From: Enterobacter soli ATCC BAA-2102
Lineage (GTDB): Bacteria; Pseudomonadota; Gammaproteobacteria; Enterobacterales; Enterobacteriaceae
DNA: 64,000 nt
Assembly (NCBI RefSeq): GCF_001654845.1
Contig: NZ_LXES01000048.1
Span: 1 to 64,000, forward strand
Direction: 5' to 3'
In this document: in pieces, positions 34,689 to 43,740 of the stretch
Layout: every line of letters starts with the position of its first letter
Numbering within the stretch: position 1 is the first letter of the stretch
Made by a program: the position numbers and the translations under genes
The notes under the pieces: generated by a model
Databases searched by the model: none
Seen by the model: only the letters and a program-made list of their open reading frames with translations
What the model was told of the DNA's origin: nothing

Positions 34689-36290
34689 TCAGGTTCCAAC
34701 TGGCACGGCCTGCGACCGCCCGACTTCTGTTACTGCTTCAACGTGCTCTTTTACATTAAATACCGCGACCAGCCCGGTCAGGTGATCGGCCTGGCTCGCC
34801 AGCTGATCGGTTGCCGCGGCTGCCTCTTCCACCAGCGAAGCGTTCTGCTGTGTCACCTGATCCATCTGGCTGACCGCCTGGGCTACCTGCTCGATCCCGC
34901 GACGTTGTTCATCTGATGCGGAGGCGATTTCGCCCATGATGTCGTTAACCCGGGTCACTGAGGTGACAATTTCGCTCATCGTTTTTGCTGCCGTATCCAC
35001 CAACGCAGAGCCTTGCTCAACGCGAGACACCGACTCTTCAATCAGCACCTTAATTTCTTTTGCCGCGTTAGCGCTGCGGCTTGCCAGGTTACGAACTTCA
35101 CCGGCGACTACCGCAAATCCGCGCCCCTGTTCCCCTGCTCGCGCTGCCTCAACGGCGGCGTTCAGGGCCAGAATGTTGGTCTGGAAGGCAATACCGTCAA
35201 TCACGCTGATAATGTCGCCAATTTTCTGTGAACTGGCGGCTATCTCATGCATAGTGCTGGCAACGTGAGTCGCCTGGTCGCCCCCTTTCTTCGCCGTTTG
35301 CGCGGCCTGTTTCGACAGATCCGATGCCTGACGCGCGTTATCGGCGTTCTGGCTTACCGTCGCCGTCAGTTGCTCCATGCTGGCCGCTGTTTGTGCCAGC
35401 GAGGCCGCCTGCTGCTCGGTTCTGGAAGAGAGATCGTTATTGCCTGCCGCAATTTCAGATATCCCGGTGTGCATGGCATAACTGCCCTGACGCACATCGG
35501 TCACCGTTTCACGCAGTGATCCCTGCATCGCCTTCAGGCTGGCGAAAATTGCCGAAATCTCGTTCTTACCGTAAACCGCCACCGGGCGCGCCAGGTTACC
35601 CTTCGCAATGCTGTCGAAATGGCTGCTGATGATCGCCAGCGGCTGCACAATCATTCTGCGCGACCAGAACAGCGCGCCCCCGGTCAGCAAGGCCGCCAGA
35701 ATCACCACGACGGCAAAAATCACGCCGGACATGTGGTAGCTGGTGCGGCTGGCTGCCCCTGCACGCTCAACAAACTGGTTGATGTCCTGCTGCCAGGCGT
35801 TAAAGCTGCCATCAAAGGCCGCCTGCGATTCCTGCACCGGCGCGGTCATAAAATCAGAGAGCTGGTTGTTCTCAAGCCAGGTCGCCTGGTGATCCAGATC
35901 GCTGTGCCACTGATCAAAGTTCTTCTTCATGGCGACTTTCAGCGCTTTGCCTTTCTCGCTGACAGCCTCCTGAGACACGAAGGCTTTAAACTGCGCATCA
36001 GCCTGCTTGAGGCTGTCGCGTGCGGTTGCCATCAGCGCCTTGATGTCATCCGGCGGATAACTTAACGCGGTTAAGGTCCCTGCCTTGTTCAGCGCAGTGC
36101 TTGCCTGCAACAGCACGGCACGCGTTTGTGCCAGTGCGGAGCGCTGTTGATTACTCGCCTCAACTTCCTGCAAATTCTGATAGCCATCGCGAAACGCCCA
36201 AAAAGACAACCCGTTACTGCCAACCTGCAACACACCGCAAAGGATCAGAATCAAAAACAGTGTGGTCGAGATACGAATACGATTTAACAT
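34689..36290 (-). CDS. tap: Methyl-accepting chemotaxis protein Tap
   Basis: This 533-residue receptor equals E. coli Tap in length and matches through the periplasmic domain (RISTTLFLILILCGVLQVGS, SYPPDDIKALM). Tap senses dipeptides with the binding protein DppA and also pyrimidines in E. coli. Two membrane segments (about 7-28 and 190-212), a HAMP domain and the signalling tip GIAFQTNILALNAAVEAARA are visible. The C-terminus ends PVGT and lacks the NWETF pentapeptide. The ATG at 36290 is preceded by GGGAGCGTGG; a more upstream ATG has no ribosome binding site. Confidence 0.95.
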   Translation of the reverse strand: MLNRIRISTTLFLILILCGVLQVGSNGLSFWAFRDGYQNLQEVEASNQQRSALAQTRAVLLQASTALNKAGTLTALSYPPDDIKALMATARDSLKQADAQFKAFVSQEAVSEKGKALKVAMKKNFDQWHSDLDHQATWLENNQLSDFMTAPVQESQAAFDGSFNAWQQDINQFVERAGAASRTSYHMSGVIFAVVVILAALLTGGALFWSRRMIVQPLAIISSHFDSIAKGNLARPVAVYGKNEISAIFASLKAMQGSLRETVTDVRQGSYAMHTGISEIAAGNNDLSSRTEQQAASLAQTAASMEQLTATVSQNADNARQASDLSKQAAQTAKKGGDQATHVASTMHEIAASSQKIGDIISVIDGIAFQTNILALNAAVEAARAGEQGRGFAVVAGEVRNLASRSANAAKEIKVLIEESVSRVEQGSALVDTAAKTMSEIVTSVTRVNDIMGEIASASDEQRRGIEQVAQAVSQMDQVTQQNASLVEEAAAATDQLASQADHLTGLVAVFNVKEHVEAVTEVGRSQAVPVGT

Positions 36291-36334
36291 CCACGCTCCC
36301 ATTAAGCGGCAAGCAGCCGCGGTTTAAAGTTCAG

Positions 36335-38002
36335 TCAAAATGTTTCCCAGTTTTCATCTTGTCCGGTCGTCACGGTGCGGGTGCGAGCCGCTGCCGGGGC
36401 AGTTGCTGACTCACTGTGCATTGCACGCGTGTTGGCCGTATTTGTCGTTTTTGAAGCAAGACGGAACGCCGAGACGGCCATCTTCAGACGGCTCGCCTGA
36501 TCTTCCAGTGCAGCCGCCGCCGTTGCGGACTCCTGCACCAGCGCGGCGTTTTGCTGTGTCACGCGATCCATTTCAGATACCGCCAGGGCGACCTGGTCAA
36601 TACCACGACTCTGCTCATCCGATGCAGAGGCGATTTCACCCATGATGTCCGTTACGCGGGTAACAGCATTCACGATGTCATTCATGGTTTCCCCTGCGCT
36701 TTCCACCAGCACGGAGCCGGTATCCACACGGGAAACGGAATCTTCAATCAGCGCTTTAATCTCTTTCGCCGCGTTAGCACTGCGGCTTGCCAGGTTACGC
36801 ACTTCACCGGCCACTACCGCAAACCCACGGCCCTGTTCACCAGCGCGAGCGGCTTCAACCGCGGCGTTCAGCGCCAGGATGTTGGTCTGGAAGGCAATAC
36901 CATCGATAACGCTGATGATGTCGGCAATTTTCTTCGAGCTGTCGGCAATTTCATGCATGGTTTTCACCACGCCATCCACCACACGGCCACCGCGCTGAGC
37001 GGTGTCAGAGGCGCTTTCGGCAAGCTGAGAAGCCTGACGGGCGTTGTCCGCATTCTGCTTCACGGTCGCCGTTAACTCTTCCATGCTGGCGGCCGTCTCT
37101 TCCAGCGCCGAAGCCTGCTGTTCGGTACGTGAAGAGAGATCGTTGTTGCCCATCGCAATTTCGCTGGTTCCGGTATAAATGGCATCCGATCCCTGACGCA
37201 CATTGGTCACAGTATCAATCAGCGAGCGCTGCATATGGTCAACGGAGTTCGCCAGCTCCGTGATTTCATTACGCCCGGACACGGTGAGCGTTTTGGTCAG
37301 GTCACCGCTGGCGATTTCACGGATATGGGCAATCACGCGGCCCAGCGGATTCAGCAGAATATGGCGAATGCCGTACCACACGCCAACCAGCACAATCACC
37401 AGCGCCAGCGCCAGAACAGCCATCTGCCATTTGGCGAAGCGGTAGTCGTTCTGACTTTCGGTAAAGGAGGTGTGATACAGGTCGTTACTGGCTTTGGCGT
37501 ATTCCCCCAACGCTGCACCAAGGGCGTTTTGCATCCCCTGGGTTGGCTGCGCGAAGTAGGCATCCATGTTGCCGCTTTCGAGGAACTGAATCAGCTCCGT
37601 CAGCCCCGCGAAGTAGGCCGTGTATTTTTCATCAATGTTGCTGCTCACCTGCTCCATGGCAGGCTGCGGGGCAATTTTCTTGAAGGCATCGTAGTGTTTC
37701 GCAGCATCGGCAAGCGTTGCGCGGGCATTTTTCAGCAGATCCGTTTTCGCAGTGCTCTGCTGGTTATTAGGGTCCATCATCATGCGGGCAGAAGAGCGGC
37801 TCAGGTTAATGCGCGTTTGCAGCATCAGATCCCAGGTCGATGTCAGCTCGCTCTGTTGCAAACGCAGATCGTTTGATGCGGCAAAGCTATCCTGATTATT
37901 TTTTAACGACGAGAAAAAAAGCCCGCCCGAAATGAGCTGAAGAAGCGCGAAAATGACCAGCACCATCATAAGCATTGTGACAACGCGGATACGGTTCAAC
38001 AT
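36335..38002 (-). CDS. tar: Methyl-accepting chemotaxis protein Tar
   Basis: The 555-residue aspartate receptor begins MLNRIRVVTMLMMVLVIFAL. The ligand-pocket arginines in QTRINLSRSSARMMMD match E. coli R64, R69 and R73, and the threonine of YFAQPTQGMQN matches T154, so aspartate sensing is well supported. HAMP, methylation helices, the conserved tip and a terminal NWETF CheR/CheB tether follow. The ATG at 38002 is preceded by AGAAGGTGTTGT. It heads tar-tap-cheRBYZ under its own sigma-28 promoter. In E. coli cheW lies immediately upstream; here a pilus operon does. Confidence 0.95.
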   Translation of the reverse strand: MLNRIRVVTMLMMVLVIFALLQLISGGLFFSSLKNNQDSFAASNDLRLQQSELTSTWDLMLQTRINLSRSSARMMMDPNNQQSTAKTDLLKNARATLADAAKHYDAFKKIAPQPAMEQVSSNIDEKYTAYFAGLTELIQFLESGNMDAYFAQPTQGMQNALGAALGEYAKASNDLYHTSFTESQNDYRFAKWQMAVLALALVIVLVGVWYGIRHILLNPLGRVIAHIREIASGDLTKTLTVSGRNEITELANSVDHMQRSLIDTVTNVRQGSDAIYTGTSEIAMGNNDLSSRTEQQASALEETAASMEELTATVKQNADNARQASQLAESASDTAQRGGRVVDGVVKTMHEIADSSKKIADIISVIDGIAFQTNILALNAAVEAARAGEQGRGFAVVAGEVRNLASRSANAAKEIKALIEDSVSRVDTGSVLVESAGETMNDIVNAVTRVTDIMGEIASASDEQSRGIDQVALAVSEMDRVTQQNAALVQESATAAAALEDQASRLKMAVSAFRLASKTTNTANTRAMHSESATAPAAARTRTVTTGQDENWETF

Positions 38003-38033
38003 ACAACACCTTCTCATAGATTTATTAACGGTG

Positions 38034-38060
38034 TTATCGGCACTGACCACAGGAACTTTA
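38034..38060 (-). promoter_or_regulatory. Sigma-28 (FliA) promoter of tar operon
   Basis: On the minus strand TAAAGTTC (-35, 38053-38060), 11 bases, then GCCGATAA (-10, 38034-38041) matches the sigma-28 consensus TAAAGTTT-N11-GCCGATAA at all but one position. It lies about 32 bp upstream of the tar start codon and 25 bp past the stop codon of the pilus tip gene. Confidence 0.93.
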
Positions 38061-38084
38061 CATTTGCGAAAGGGAAAAGCGCCG

Positions 38085-39047
38085 TTAAAACGCCACATCG
38101 ACAATCAGCGTGTCGCTGTAGGTTCCGGCAGGTGGGGTGGTCTGGTTGGTGAGCACTTTGGCCGTGTAGTTATAGGTGCGCAGCAGGCCGTCAGTGCTCA
38201 GTTGCGAAGAGGCCGAGCTGGCCCAGCGCTCGGTGCCGCTTCCGCCCCAGCGGTTGGTGGTGGCTTCTTTATAGATGTCGTAACTCATATAGTTACTGCC
38301 GTTAACCATACGGCGAACATTGTTCAGCGCGTTGGCACCATTGTTAATTCCTATGGTGTAAGTGCTGCCCTTGGTGCAGGTCACGGCGATGGCTTGTGAA
38401 ATGGTCGGGAAATTTTGTACCAGCGGCGCGCTGTTGAAGTTCACGTCCGGCGTGGTCATGGCGCTACAGTCGTTGGTCACGGTCATATTAAGCAAAATAC
38501 TTGTCGTCGCCGTCCCCGTTTGCGGCGTAGTACATAGCCCCAGAATCCCCACAGAACAGACGTTGTAGTTAATGCTGAAGGTCAACAGCACCTGATACGG
38601 TCCGGCCGTGACGTTTTGCCCGGCCACGGTACGGAAATAGAGCGGGATGTTGTACTGCTTCGACCCCAGCAGCCCCAGCAGTGTGTTACCACTCCAGGTA
38701 TAGGTTTTGCTGATTTGCACTTCGCTGTTGCTTGCACAGCCCGATAAACCACACAGCCGCGTGGGGATCACGTCGGTGATGGTTGCGTTGTCGGTGCGTT
38801 TCATCGTGGCGCGGCTGTTACCGGACACCGATGCCGAGGTGTAGCTCAGCGTCACCGAATCGTTAGTCAACAGATTGAGTACCGCATCGCAGGAAACCAC
38901 CAGAGTGCCGGTGGTTTCCACCTCTCCGGTTCCACTGAGGGAAAATGACCCGACGTTGCCAAAGGCGGCATTCACCGTACTGATGGTACAGGCCGCCCAG
39001 CTGCCGCCGGAAAAGAGCAGCATGATCACCAGCAGCAGGCGCTTCAT
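38085..39047 (-). CDS. Archaic-pilus tip adhesin, two SCPU domains (CsuE-like)
   Basis: This 320-residue secreted protein starts with a signal peptide (KRLLLVIMLLFSGGSWA). It carries two tandem spore-coat-protein-U type pilin domains, about 20-165 and 170-320, each opening with a cysteine-containing strand (ACTISTVNAAFG; TNDCSAMTTPDVNF) and the second ending YSDTLIVDVAF. This two-domain layout at the promoter-distal end of a chaperone-usher operon matches the CsuE-type tip adhesin of archaic pili. The ATG at 39047 overlaps the usher stop codon (ATGA). Receptor specificity cannot be told. Confidence 0.82.
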   Translation of the reverse strand: MKRLLLVIMLLFSGGSWAACTISTVNAAFGNVGSFSLSGTGEVETTGTLVVSCDAVLNLLTNDSVTLSYTSASVSGNSRATMKRTDNATITDVIPTRLCGLSGCASNSEVQISKTYTWSGNTLLGLLGSKQYNIPLYFRTVAGQNVTAGPYQVLLTFSINYNVCSVGILGLCTTPQTGTATTSILLNMTVTNDCSAMTTPDVNFNSAPLVQNFPTISQAIAVTCTKGSTYTIGINNGANALNNVRRMVNGSNYMSYDIYKEATTNRWGGSGTERWASSASSQLSTDGLLRTYNYTAKVLTNQTTPPAGTYSDTLIVDVAF

Positions 39048-41428
39048 GGCCCCTCCCGGCACACCAGTGGCCCGTAGGTTTGCAGCTTATGTTCCGGGTT
39101 TGCGCCAATGGTCAGCGTCGCCGTGCAGTGTTTTCCGTCCGGGGTGGTGATATCCAGCGGATTCACATCGCTGAGGTTTTCCAGCCAGGCAATGCCGTCA
39201 TACCCCACCACCGCATTGCTGCGCGAGGCGCGTCGCACTTGGCTTCCCACCGGGATATCATGCCCCTGCGCATCATGCAGGATCACGCTTGCCACCCGCT
39301 CCTGCTCCATCGGGAAATCGACCAGATAGCCACTGTGACGGCGGATCGCCACCCGCCGCTCGGTCTCTTTTAGCCGGGTATCGGCAGGCAGATTCAGGGT
39401 ATCAATACTGTAGCTTGCCGGATAATAGGCCGACACGCCGCTCACCAGCAGATAACCGTTGTTATTGGTTTTGCCGACCGGCTGGTTCTCATAGCTGACG
39501 GGAACATCCGGGTGGCCATCGGTGCTGATCACCACGAACGCATCATTGATTTTATTGGCGGCAAACAACTCACCGTCCATCAGCACAATGGAGCCCATCG
39601 CCTCGCCCCACCAGGTCATCATGTCCTGTTCGCCGTAACCGCCGCCCTGCAATTCAATATTATTGTTGCGCCAGCCCAGCGTGCCCTGCTGATAGTTATT
39701 CGCCCTCGACTGATTAGCCCACGCCATATTCCAGCTAAACCCACCGTCGGAAGGCATGGAGTGGTTGTAGTTGATGCGCTGTGTGCTGCCTGCATCCGGC
39801 GTATTTTCAAAGGTGACGGCGGCGCTGTCACGTTCACCCAACGGCACCTGTAGCGAGAGCGCGACCGTCCAGTCACCCCGTTGTTGGTCGCGGCTGGCTG
39901 CCAGATAGATGCTGCTGGCCCCCCACAAATTTCGGCTCCAGGAGAGATTCAGCAGCTCCGTTTTCTGGTTATCAAAACTCTCAACACCAATCCAGGCCGC
40001 GCCAATATTGCCGTACTGCCCAAGGTTAAAGGTCAGGGAATACTGGTCAGTGTTGCGGCTAAAACTGGCAATGGGACGGTTGTTTTCATCATAGACCGTC
40101 GGCTGGTCATACAGGGCCAGGTTGCCATAGCCGCGGCCGCGCCGGCTATGCTGGGTCGCCAGGCTAAACTCACTGGTGCTGTACTGATACCCCCAGTTGA
40201 TTTGCCCGCCATCGTCCCCGCGCATATGGCTGCGGGTATATGAGGTATTCACCACGCCAAAACGTCCGAGCTTCACTACCGTTCCTGCCCCGCCCAGCGC
40301 CAGCTCTTGCGCGCCTTCGGCGTGTCCTTCCAGCGTCAGCCAGTCAGTAAGACCATAGCGATACGATCCGCTGCCTGCCGCCGGGCCATAGTCGAAACTC
40401 TTAATTCCGTAATTTCGCCGCAGGCTCCCGAGCGTCACCGCACCGTCGCTCAGACCTTGTTTGAGCACATCACTGGTGACATAAAACGGCAGCGTTGTGC
40501 TGACCTGTCGCCCCAGCGCATCAGTGGTCACCAGCACCGCATCCCCTGCACCGTTGATATAGGGCAGGTTTGTCAGGGTGAACGGCCCCGGCTGGAGCTG
40601 AGTCGAACCCGAACGATAGCCGTTGATAAACAGATCGACGGAGGTGGGCACGGCCGCTTCCCCCGAGAACTCCGGCAGCGGCCAGGTCACCAGATCCGGT
40701 CGCAGGGAGAAATCACGTCCGTAGCTTATCCCGCCCATCCGCACGCTGCTGCTCCAGCTCAGGGCATCGCTTATCACATCCCCGGCGGTCCAGGTGGTTG
40801 CGTCGTCTTCGTTGGTCATCAACAGGGTGGTGTCATAGCGCACGTAACCTTCCTGTTGACCATTGTCCCCGGAGAAATTTTGCCGGGCGTAACCGGTAGA
40901 TGAAAAAGAGCCGTTTTCATTGAAGTAGCGGAATTCATGCCAGAGAGACGCCTGGCCGCCAATGTGGTCGGTGTGGTTGGTATAGAGATCGTAATTAAAC
41001 AGCGCCCCCCGGCCATAGTGGGGTTTGCTCTGCGCCGCCATGCCGCTAAACGGCGTGACGCGGGATGAAACCCAGTCGCGAGGCACAGTTAACAACAGCC
41101 GCTGGGCAGCGCTGTCGTACTCCACGCGCACCTGTGAAAGCGTAGACAGATTGACGTCCCCATTCGGCACATGTTCAGGGGGAAGCCCGGCGCGCAGCAG
41201 ATCGGCACTGGAGATAAAATAAGCGCCATCGCGCTGCGTGACAGGCACCACCAGCCCGGTATCGTAATGGTTCAGCACGAGAGCAAGCTGAAAAACGGCC
41301 TCACCGTTTATCGCCTGGGCTTGCGGTGGCGGTGGCAAACTGTCATCGCCAGGCTCGGCCCAGGTGCTGGTACTGACGCAGAGCAGGATAATCATCGCCG
41401 GTTTCAGTTGACGGGCGTCGACTGCCAT
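39044..41428 (-). CDS. Outer-membrane usher, archaic (Csu-type) pilus
   Basis: The 794-residue usher translocates chaperone-bound pilins across the outer membrane. A signal sequence (about 10-24, ending STWA) leads into an N-terminal periplasmic domain, a beta-barrel with plug (VDLFINGYRSGSTQLQPGPF near 260) and C-terminal domains with VGYDGIAWLENLSD. The length is short for PapC-like ushers and fits archaic ushers. The start at 41428 overlaps the chaperone gene by 25 bp and follows CAGGGATACGCA; the next in-frame ATG (41395) has no ribosome binding site. Confidence 0.88.
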   Translation of the reverse strand: MAVDARQLKPAMIILLCVSTSTWAEPGDDSLPPPPQAQAINGEAVFQLALVLNHYDTGLVVPVTQRDGAYFISSADLLRAGLPPEHVPNGDVNLSTLSQVRVEYDSAAQRLLLTVPRDWVSSRVTPFSGMAAQSKPHYGRGALFNYDLYTNHTDHIGGQASLWHEFRYFNENGSFSSTGYARQNFSGDNGQQEGYVRYDTTLLMTNEDDATTWTAGDVISDALSWSSSVRMGGISYGRDFSLRPDLVTWPLPEFSGEAAVPTSVDLFINGYRSGSTQLQPGPFTLTNLPYINGAGDAVLVTTDALGRQVSTTLPFYVTSDVLKQGLSDGAVTLGSLRRNYGIKSFDYGPAAGSGSYRYGLTDWLTLEGHAEGAQELALGGAGTVVKLGRFGVVNTSYTRSHMRGDDGGQINWGYQYSTSEFSLATQHSRRGRGYGNLALYDQPTVYDENNRPIASFSRNTDQYSLTFNLGQYGNIGAAWIGVESFDNQKTELLNLSWSRNLWGASSIYLAASRDQQRGDWTVALSLQVPLGERDSAAVTFENTPDAGSTQRINYNHSMPSDGGFSWNMAWANQSRANNYQQGTLGWRNNNIELQGGGYGEQDMMTWWGEAMGSIVLMDGELFAANKINDAFVVISTDGHPDVPVSYENQPVGKTNNNGYLLVSGVSAYYPASYSIDTLNLPADTRLKETERRVAIRRHSGYLVDFPMEQERVASVILHDAQGHDIPVGSQVRRASRSNAVVGYDGIAWLENLSDVNPLDITTPDGKHCTATLTIGANPEHKLQTYGPLVCREGP

Positions 41429-42165
41429 TGCGTATCCCTGGCATTAATCTGCGCGCTCATCTGCTCTGGCTGGCGAATTCCCGCCGGGATCGGCCAGCTG
41501 CGGGTACTGCCTGGCAGCACATAACCCAGCAACCCATCGGCAACCGTGCGTTTCTGCCCACCCTGATCCAGAGTAACCTGACTCAGCCTGACGTGCACAT
41601 CCCCCTGATTGCGCACCTCAAGCGCAGGGTGCCCTGCTTCCTGCGTCACCCGCCAGCTCAGATTTTTGCTCTCCACCAGCGCATGATGCGCGCCCTCTTT
41701 TATAGTCGGGATCCCTTGCCCGTAGACAAAGAGCGGAATGGAGTAGCGCATCTGGAGTTTAAGGCCGATGGTCGGTTCGGCTTTGGCATCTGGCTGGGGA
41801 ATTTCATCCACAATAATGCGGTAGGCTTGCTCGACGCCCATCGGGACAGCGCCTTGTTTGATCAAACGGATAAGCTGCTTGCTGCCTTTACCGATGGTGA
41901 CAATCGGCGGACTGGCGACAACATCCTGCTGTGCGGTATAGCGTTCAAATCCCTCTTCCTGCTTCCAGCGCACAATGCGCACCTGCATGGTCGTCGCGCT
42001 GTTGCCCTGATTCTGGATCCACAATTCCGTGGCTTTGGTCTCTGCCGAAAGCCACGGGTCGATGGGCCATAACAGAATGGTCGCCGCCGCCTGCACCTGG
42101 CTCGTTGCAGCGGCGGTAACCCCCAATAAACTCACCAGACAAAGATGCCTGAATAATGGCTGCAT
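41404..42165 (-). CDS. Periplasmic pilus chaperone (CsuC-like)
   Basis: The 253-residue chaperone has a signal peptide ending VQA and two immunoglobulin-like domains. Conserved chaperone features are LWPIDPWLSAETKATELWIQ-type strand A, the charged strand with KGSKQLIRLIKQG, and QAYRIIVDEIPQ. It caps pilin subunits by donor-strand complementation. The ATG at 42165 follows GGGAGAAAATCG. It lies between the two pilin genes and the usher, as in csu operons. Confidence 0.88.
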   Translation of the reverse strand: MQPLFRHLCLVSLLGVTAAATSQVQAAATILLWPIDPWLSAETKATELWIQNQGNSATTMQVRIVRWKQEEGFERYTAQQDVVASPPIVTIGKGSKQLIRLIKQGAVPMGVEQAYRIIVDEIPQPDAKAEPTIGLKLQMRYSIPLFVYGQGIPTIKEGAHHALVESKNLSWRVTQEAGHPALEVRNQGDVHVRLSQVTLDQGGQKRTVADGLLGYVLPGSTRSWPIPAGIRQPEQMSAQINARDTQWQSTPVN

Positions 42166-42181
42166 CGATTTTCTCCCTTTA

Positions 42182-42730
42182 TCACCATGACAACGTCACG
42201 ACGAGTTGATCAGAATACGCACCAGCCGGGCTAAACCCGGTCAGGAGCGCCACACCGAAGAGCGGCAGTGAGATGTTGTTGCTGTTGGTATAGGTCACTG
42301 CGACTGCCTGGTTGACCCCAATCTCACTGTTCGCGGCCAGCGAACTGCTGCTGTAGAGTCGGTACGCCACAACATCGGTTCCGCCTGAACGTTTCATTTG
42401 CCGCACAGAAGCGTAATTCTGCCCGCTATCGATGCTCATACTCAGCGCCACGCCTGGCGTACAGGCAATGGACAATGCCCCGTTGGGCACAAAGCTGGTG
42501 CTGACAGGGGCGCTTTCCACTCCGGTATGTGTGCCAAAATCCAGCGTCCCCAAAATCCCACCGGTTCCGGAGGTGACCGAGCAGCCCGGCACAATGGTCG
42601 CACTGACCTTAAATGGCTGTGACGTCACCGCCCCGGCGATGGACGCCAGCATCAGCCCCACCGCGAGGACAAAAAAAGGTTGCACGAAACCCTCTGCGCT
42701 TTTGCGCAGACATAACCAGAATGCCTTCAT
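42182..42730 (-). CDS. SCPU-domain pilin subunit 2
   Basis: The 182-residue protein has a long signal sequence (hydrophobic core FFVLAVGLMLASIAGA) and one SCPU pilin domain with ATIVPGCSVTSG, LGTLDFGTHTG and the terminal strand YSDQLVVTLSW. It starts 7 bp after the first pilin gene without an obvious ribosome binding site, suggesting translational coupling. A GTG at 42685, preceded by AGAGGG, is an alternative start that would shorten the basic signal-peptide end. Confidence 0.82.
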   Translation of the reverse strand: MKAFWLCLRKSAEGFVQPFFVLAVGLMLASIAGAVTSQPFKVSATIVPGCSVTSGTGGILGTLDFGTHTGVESAPVSTSFVPNGALSIACTPGVALSMSIDSGQNYASVRQMKRSGGTDVVAYRLYSSSSLAANSEIGVNQAVAVTYTNSNNISLPLFGVALLTGFSPAGAYSDQLVVTLSW

Positions 42731-42737
42731 GGCTGGA

Positions 42738-43310
42738 CTAGTAGGTTACGCTGACGTTAATGGTGTCAGTGTAGGTTCCCGGGACAACCGTCACGCTGTT
42801 GCCGCCTCCGGTGATGCGTCCGTACAGGGTGTAACTGCTCACCCCGCCCGTCGTCGACGCTGCTGGTATCGACGCGTTATTGGCGATAATGTTGTTAAAG
42901 CCGCTGTCGCTGTACAGGCTGTATGCCACACCCTGTGCCGCATTGGCGGTATTGATCAGGTAACGCGCAGGCGTTCCCGGTGTTCCGACAACGGTACCCG
43001 GTGCGGTGGAGTTGGTATTGCCGGTTATCGCTACCGTGAAGCTGGCGGTGGTACATTGAATGGTGAAGGCGTTCCCGCCGCTCGCCCCGGTCAACTGGGT
43101 AGTCAGGGTGGAAAAGGTCGCAGGATGGGTCCCGAAATCCAGCGTCCCGAAGTTAATCCCATTTTGAGTGGGGGATCCGTTGATCAGACAACCGTTGGTC
43201 AGCGTCAGCGTCGCGCCGATGGTGCCGCTACTGGTTACTGCCTGCGCCTGCCAGGCGGTCGTTGCGATCAGCAGGGCGCCTGCAAATATCAAAAGGCGTT
43301 TTCTTTTCAT
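42738..43310 (-). CDS. SCPU-domain pilin subunit 1 (likely major pilin)
   Basis: This 190-residue secreted pilin has a signal peptide (KRLLIFAGALLIATTAW..AQA) and one SCPU domain: ATLTLTNGCLINGS, FGTLDFGTHPAT and the C-terminal YTDTINVSVTY. As first gene of the operon and closest to CsuA/B in size, it is the likely major subunit. The ATG at 43310 follows GGAGGGTGGGAA. Csu-type operons usually encode three minor/major pilins before the chaperone; here there are two. Confidence 0.85.
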   Translation of the reverse strand: MKRKRLLIFAGALLIATTAWQAQAVTSSGTIGATLTLTNGCLINGSPTQNGINFGTLDFGTHPATFSTLTTQLTGASGGNAFTIQCTTASFTVAITGNTNSTAPGTVVGTPGTPARYLINTANAAQGVAYSLYSDSGFNNIIANNASIPAASTTGGVSSYTLYGRITGGGNSVTVVPGTYTDTINVSVTY

Positions 43311-43740
43311 TTCCCACCCTCCAGAAGATGTCGCCATTCGCTTGCTATATTTTATTGATACTGTTCAAGATGTTAGCCCCACTGAACAATCCCGAGAGGG
43401 GGTTACTGAGAATTTAGTTGATGGTTACCGCTTCAACCACCCTTGCCAGGGTACGTGCAACTTTTGCCGTATTGACAAGTTAGTTAATTAAAAAACAATC
43501 AGTTAACACGATTGAAAGGAATTAAACGCGTCGCATCCTAAGGATATATCCATAAAAACGTGATAAGCGTCACAATATATCGTCGCAGCATTAGCAACAA
43601 AATTAATAAAAATTAAAAAGCAGTTGTATCCCCCCTCGCTTTACGTCAATTTATGTGCCGAATATTTTCCTGCGCTGTAATAAAAAATCTATATGTATCG
43701 GCGTGGGGATGAATCTTAAGCGCATAGAGGGTCTTTTTTC
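43311..43740. promoter_or_regulatory. Divergent pilus / symporter control region
   Basis: This 430-bp, AT-rich gap lies between the pilus operon (minus) and the symporter gene (plus). It contains a CRP site at 43559-43574. No inverted repeats typical of an invertible fimbrial switch, no recombinase gene and no credible small reading frame were seen. The pilus promoter itself could not be assigned by eye. Confidence 0.5.
43559..43574. promoter_or_regulatory. CRP site upstream of symporter gene
   Basis: CGTGATAAGCGTCACA matches TGTGA-N6-TCACA at nine of ten defined positions. It lies about 175 bp upstream of the symporter GTG and about 255 bp from the first pilin gene. It suggests cAMP-CRP control of one or both divergent units. 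Confidence 0.7.

Noticed and set aside
43311..43740. Invertible fimbrial switch (fimS-like)
   Set aside because: No paired inverted repeats of suitable spacing and no FimB/FimE-type recombinase gene were found.
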